Both the position numbers and the translations under genes were made by a program. Under the pieces are notes generated by a model. It had not been told where the DNA came from. It did not search any database and saw only the letters and a program-made list of their open reading frames with translations. A DNA stretch of 64,000 nt from Phlebiopsis flavidoalba (Eukaryota; Basidiomycota; Agaricomycetes; Polyporales; Phanerochaetaceae), in NCBI GenBank assembly GCA_035772785.1, contig JAOCPU010000029.1, positions 62,001 to 126,000 of the forward strand, in the 5' to 3' direction. Positions within the stretch are counted from its first letter, which is position 1; each line of letters starts with the position of its first letter. Positions 60,093-64,000 of this stretch are shown here, piece after piece.

Positions 60093-61720
60093 ATGAGAGG
60101 GCAACAAACCGACACATTGCGCGTCGTCAAATCATTTCCCCGCCTGCGGGAATCTCAATCGACAATTAACGCGATCCCACAACGTTTGAGATGCTTCGCG
60201 ATGAGAGGTACTACACCGGAGCTCACGTCTGGGGGTCCCCTTACAGGAACTACGAGGATGAGTTGGCTCGGTTGCCTGCGCTACATCATGGGCAGAACAC
60301 AGCAGACAGATTTTTGGAGCCTTGGAAGGTACGTCTATTTTTAAATCGGATATAGCTAATTGTCAATACTGGTCGGTCACTATAGATTAGAAAGCCTCAG
60401 CCCTCGTACCAGAGTGCGCGCAACCTACGTAAGAAAATCTAGGAGCTGCCTGCAAGTGTGTCATGGGTGTATGAGGTCATTTTCATCAAGGGGAATTAAT
60501 GAGGTGAGCGAGTTGTCAAAGATTAAACCTAACTTATGGCGTTGGAACCCGGTCGATCGCATCGCCGAACTTACTAGGAACTCGCCGCTTAAAGAGCCCA
60601 TTGCGTGCGCCCCGGAACGGCTCTGTACTTCTACAGCAGAGGATTCAGATCGGATGTACGATGAGACATGGCCGGGCGACTGGCTGTGGAATGTTGAGGT
60701 GCAGTCTCTTGCCCAGTTCATGGTTTCCAAACTCACATGCAAATACATGCAGGAGAATCACCCTAACGGCTTTACAGTAGCACCAGTCAGCATTGCATCG
60801 GACGAGACTCAGCTCTCACCATTCCGCGGCGACCTATCCATATGGTCAATGTACATGACCATTGGCAACATTTCGAAGGACGGTCGTCGCAAACCTAGTC
60901 GATACGGCACCGTTCTGATAAGCTACCGCCCCAAACCAACCCTCGTATCTTGCACCACGAAGGCGCGACGAGAAGCGGGTTGGGAAAATCTACCGTCGTT
61001 GTCTGGAATAGATCGCTGAGCCGCTGATCGACGCTGGCAATAACGGTGTTGATATTATCTGCGCAAACGGGTTCGTTCGCCATGCATATCCTCTTCTGGC
61101 TGCGTATGTAGCAGAATACTCAAAGCAGTGTCAGCTTTACCAAAGCAAGTATGGTGTCCGTAGTGTACTGTCAATATGAAGAATCTTCGCGATTATTCTC
61201 ACCTACCACGGAAAACCCCATACTCCATTCGCGCGACTTTGCAGGAAAAGAAGCTGGGAAATAGCTCCAATCGTTGCGAGAAGCTTGGGCTGCGTGCAAC
61301 CTACAAGCCCTTGTAGTCAAACCTCCCACACGCATCTATCTTCGCCGCTATCACCCCCGACATCCTTGACCAACACCACCAAGGCGTCTTCAAGGAACAA
61401 TGGTGTCGGACCATGGCCCATGGGCCGTGAATCACGTGATTTAATGTTTAATGGTTTACCGAGAGCAACTTGAGCGCTCTTGCTCTCTCCTCTTTCCTCT
61501 GGTCCTGCGACGCCCGTCGCCGATATCGTGACAAAACGCCGCTAAAGCTATTCACAGGCAGTGATACTACGATGGCCAAGTACGAAGTAGGTATGTCTGC
61601 ATCACTTCCTGCAATTTTCATCCCACCTTCATCCACGTTAGCTTTCATATACAAAGCACAACGGACGAAACTATCCGCCCAGGCACGAGCGGTGTTGGGT
61701 GAGTAGCGCGATAGCCCTCT
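60093..61720 (+). mobile_element. Plavaka-type DNA transposon transposase remnant
   Basis: The 60360-61019 frame carries the characteristic core of Plavaka-type transposases (basidiomycete CACTA-related elements): WNPVDRIAELTRNSPLKEPI, RMYDETWPGDWLWNVEVQSL, NGFTVAPVSIASDETQLSPF, GDLSIWSMYMTIGNISKDGR and RKPSRYGTVLISYRP. After a stop it continues as PLIDAGNNGVDIICANGFVR and HAYPLLAAYVAEYSKQCQLY, then LGLRATYKPL and LPHA..IFAAITPDIL around 61.28-61.37 kb, where the family has its trp-x-asn-leu-pro and thr-pro-asp-hLeu-x-his motifs. The N-terminal part and the C-terminal third are missing or unrecognisable, and there are several stops and shifts, so it is inactive. Terminal repeats were not found. 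Confidence 0.85.
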
Positions 61721-61913
61721 ATGAGTCAAGTCTCAATCTTGATGCATGACGTCTCATACTAGAAATACCTAGTCCGAGTAGGTCGTTTGACTGACTGCGC
61801 AAATCGCTGCACTCATGCTTTTACTTCCTGCGACAGTGGGTGGGATGGGACTATTGCGAGGACCCTGAATAGCAAATCAGCCGTTACTGCACGTTTTCCG
61901 TATACTCATTATC

Positions 61914-62231
61914 ATGCATAGCTGGCTATACAGTGATGCATTTTACGAAGATTCATGTGATCATGCACTGGACCGCTTTTGGAATCACATACTTCCTGAA
62001 CAGTTGACGAAGGAAGAGCTCGCGCGTCAAACGGCCCCGGGTCAATTTGTGGCCGCTACCGCTCACTACCGAGGTAAGACTCCTTGAATTCATTTTCGCA
62101 GTACTGCGGTTCGAAATTGATAAACTGCATACTTGATAGCCCAGGAGACAGAGCGTTTCTTGCGCACTCACGCGTACTCAATCGACCATGTTCCCAATCA
62201 GGGCCCAATATCCCCTAGTCATCATCCATAG
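61914..62231 (+). CDS. Short two-exon gene or 3' end of a gene, unknown function
   Basis: Exon 1 from an ATG at 61914 (MHSWLYSDAFYEDSCDHALD, RFWNHILPEQLTKEELARQT, APGQFVAATAHYR) to 62073, then a GTAAGACT...TTGATAG intron (62074-62139), then AQETERFLRTHAYSIDHVPN and QGPISPSHHP, stop at 62229-62231. Reading is continuous and without breaks, unusual in this window. The frame stays open upstream of the ATG back to an AG that could be a splice acceptor (about 61,880), so it may be the last two exons of a longer gene cut off by the Plavaka remnant on its left. About 83 residues as drawn, hydrophilic, no known domain. Confidence 0.45.
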
Positions 62232-62484
62232 CATAGTTGTGTTTGCATTTTACTCGATTGATACTCTCCCGCAAACACTCGCATATCGAGTGAAATGTCA
62301 TTGAGAACTTCTCAATGCAGTGTGCCTCCCTTCATGTCATTTTGAAACGCCGCATGAACGCGCCCATGTATACCAGTACTGCCAGGCATGCTGCCAGTGT
62401 GAGCCAAACCGCCCTCACAGAGTTGAATACCATACATGCATCAAAAGTCGACTAACATAGGTGTGATGTAACGGCTTGACTGTT

Positions 62485-62573
62485 ACACGGCCTTTTAGTA
62501 CGCCTTCGGGCATGGAAATATTTAGTAGTACGTACCATGTTTCAGACACGGTCTCTCTAGCACGCCTTCGGGC
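62485..62573. repeat. Pair of ~27-bp repeats
   Basis: The segments at 62485-62511 and 62546-62573 both start ACACGG and end CGCCTTCGGGC with a similar pyrimidine-rich middle, spaced about 61 bp. Flanking sequence is unremarkable. Confidence 0.7.
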
Positions 62574-63024
62574 CTCACGGACTATTTCTTGCGTTTCGAT
62601 TCTCGTTTGTATATTTTCGTTTTGGTTTCGTTGATGGCTGCCCGGTACCAGCGGATGTGGGCCATTTCTGGCTCGACCGATTCATGAATTATTTTACGTG
62701 ACATAGCCCAGAAACACTTGCAATATCTATCTAATGGCACTTATGGCTTGTCATCTCGTGCGCGCGCTGTTACGTGAACGGAATCATTAGGGTGGCGAGT
62801 ATAAGTTAGCGGTGCACTCACATATGCGTTTGCAACGCGCACTGGGGGTCGCGGATGTCTCTCGGTCCGTCGTTGGACCATGCGGGCGTGCCAAGACTTG
62901 CCGCACTTTGATCGACGCCAGAGGGCGCAGAGGCGAGGACACGAGGGTGCATGAGCCCGGCTGTCCTGGAATCCATGTTTTGAGTGTTGCATTGCATCCC
63001 CACCAGTGTGGCTGGTGGTGCTGA

Positions 63025-63974
63025 TCAAGTCCCAAGATGAGTAGACGCGATGATCGAGGTTGTCGTGCTGATGTCGTACGCTTCGCGCAGTCCGTCATCC
63101 ATAAGAAGATAAATGACGGGCAAACCAGACAAGGCCGAGTTGTTTGATAGGTCGTAAGAGACGGCAAGGACTAAAGCTCTGCACGAGTCTACCCGCGGAT
63201 CGACTCGGATCCGTACCCGCGGGTCAGTGGCATTTCTAAGGCCCGACCCAGATCCACACGGGTATTTGGGCACAGATCACCTGTGACCCACAAGTCCGAG
63301 TCTTGCGAGTCTGGGTCACAGGTCTACCTGTCAGAAATACTTAAGACAAAGGCTGACATGGCTATAGTGAGGTATGTATGACATGCTATATACATATATG
63401 ATATTGATAATGGCATAGGTATGCTTGAAACATGCATACAAGTATTATATGAGCAAATCTATGAATACCCATGGGTTTTCTCAAATCCAAACCCTTGACC
63501 CAGATCTGCCACTGACTCATGGCCACAGGTGACTCGGATCCACGGATCAGTATACCCACGGGTTTTCCCACGGCTCTACCCACAAGTACCCATGGGTGAC
63601 CTAGACTCGTGCAGAGCTTTAGCAAGGACAAGATAAATCCAAGAGGGGGAGGCCAAGAAGGCAATAATATTGAAATACATTCGAAATAAGACAAAAGTAC
63701 CGACAGCGGTTCCGATTACTAGCCTGAGATGATACATTGCGTCCCGATGCATAAGAAAATAAAACGAGCACCGCAAGAGAAGGCCAGAGGGCCGGAGGAA
63801 GCTCAACCAAGGGCCGAAGCCCAAGAGAACAAGTGTCGAAACCACTTAACACAACGTGGCGATGCCCGAGTCGGCAACAGCTATGACGGGTCAGCTAGCT
63901 CTAGTTTGTCCTCGACATTCAGGAACGTCTGGTATCGGGTCTTGAGTTGCGGAGTCATGACGAGGTTGCCGTAG
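63025..63974 (-). pseudogene. Multi-pass membrane protein gene split by a TIR element
   Basis: Right of the inserted element, the minus strand encodes LRLVIGTAVGTFVLFRMYFN and IIAFLASPSWIYLVLA, two membrane helices. Left of it the frame resumes as VSYDLSNNSALSGLPVIYLL and MDDGLREAYDISTTTSI, stop at 63025. Removing the element and one copy of the 6-bp duplication joins WIYLVLA to VSYDLS in one frame, so the element interrupted a coding exon. Upstream, MTPQLKTRYQTFLNVEDKLE near 63.90-63.96 kb may be an earlier exon; the gene runs off the window's right edge. The helix-then-hydrophilic-tail pattern recalls seven-helix basidiomycete proteins of the DUF6533 type, but I am not sure of the family. 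Confidence 0.6.
63171..63622. mobile_element. 452-bp non-autonomous TIR element (MITE-like) with perfect target duplication
   Basis: Perfect 21-bp terminal inverted repeats at 63171-63191 and 63602-63622 (left end CTAAAGCTCTGC). The 6-bp CAAGGA occurs directly on both sides (63165-63170 and 63623-63628), as expected for a target-site duplication. The interior has no coding potential but is built of short palindromes and near-copies: ACCCGCGGGT at 63215-63224, ACCCATGGGT at 63477-63486 and 63588-63597, ACCCACGGGT near 63554, plus GGGTCAC words. Because both the repeats and the duplication are intact, insertion is recent compared with other elements here. The superfamily is not clear from a 6-bp duplication. 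Confidence 0.9.
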
Positions 63975-64000
63975 TGTAATGTCACGAACAATGTTGGGCG

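Noticed and set aside
63386..63694. Minus-strand 102-codon frame across the TIR element
   Set aside because: It spans the element's end and its composition comes from the palindromic ACCC/GGGT words; no family resemblance.
1..64000. CRISPR arrays, bacterial operons or ribosome binding sites
   Set aside because: The window is clearly fungal nuclear DNA with spliceosomal introns; no regular short repeat-spacer array is present.

Overview
This is a stretch of a filamentous basidiomycete genome, probably an Agaricomycete. Genes are split by short GT-AG introns of about 45-65 nt. The recognisable families are typical of mushrooms and polypores: basidiomycete F-box/LRR proteins, DUF6534-type and other multi-pass membrane proteins, a DUF6532-type protein, a fungal GST, a secreted S10 carboxypeptidase, a Plavaka-type DNA transposon and a LINE. 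No tRNA, rRNA or CRISPR was found.

Layout. 1-3042 is very GC-rich and holds a minus-strand arrestin-like gene in broken frames. 3872-7357 holds two tandem F-box gene copies, both broken. 8019-10199 is an S10 serine carboxypeptidase (+). 10541-11790 is a DUF6534-like membrane protein (-). 12838-14575 is a SNF5/SMARCB1-family chromatin-remodelling subunit (-). 15387-17509 is a two-domain flavin oxidoreductase (+), divergent from SNF5 across an 0.8-kb spacer with a cluster of TCACG words. 17846-19393 is an auxin-efflux-carrier-like transporter (+). 19681-20250 is an isoprenylcysteine carboxyl methyltransferase-like gene (-). 21640-22041 is a small secreted protein (-). 23336-24142 is a glutathione S-transferase (-). 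26040-28760 is a DUF6532-like gene (+).

From about 29 kb on the window is gene-poor and repeat-rich. It has a ~300-bp tandem repeat (31.2-32.1 kb), a ~410-bp direct repeat (39.1 and 42.5 kb), a decayed LINE reverse transcriptase (43.0-44.2 kb), a 31-nt G run (45.9 kb), an inverted repeat pair (47.6/48.1 kb), three copies or fragments of one large membrane-protein family (40.3, 50-51 and 52.7-54.2 kb), a CxxC/coiled-coil gene (55.7-58.0 kb), a Plavaka transposase remnant (60.1-61.7 kb), and a 452-bp terminal-inverted-repeat element with a perfect 6-bp target duplication that splits a membrane-protein gene (63.2-63.6 kb).

Nearly every recognisable gene carries one or more single-base frame breaks although the amino-acid signal across the breaks is intact. 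This includes SNF5, a normally conserved single-copy gene. Compensating pairs that restore the frame after a short garbled stretch recur. Either this is a region of young pseudogenes or, as I think likelier for the left 25 kb, the assembly has uncorrected indels. All exon borders and ends are therefore approximate. I list broken genes as pseudogene where no intact frame can be followed, without claiming that the living organism lacks them.
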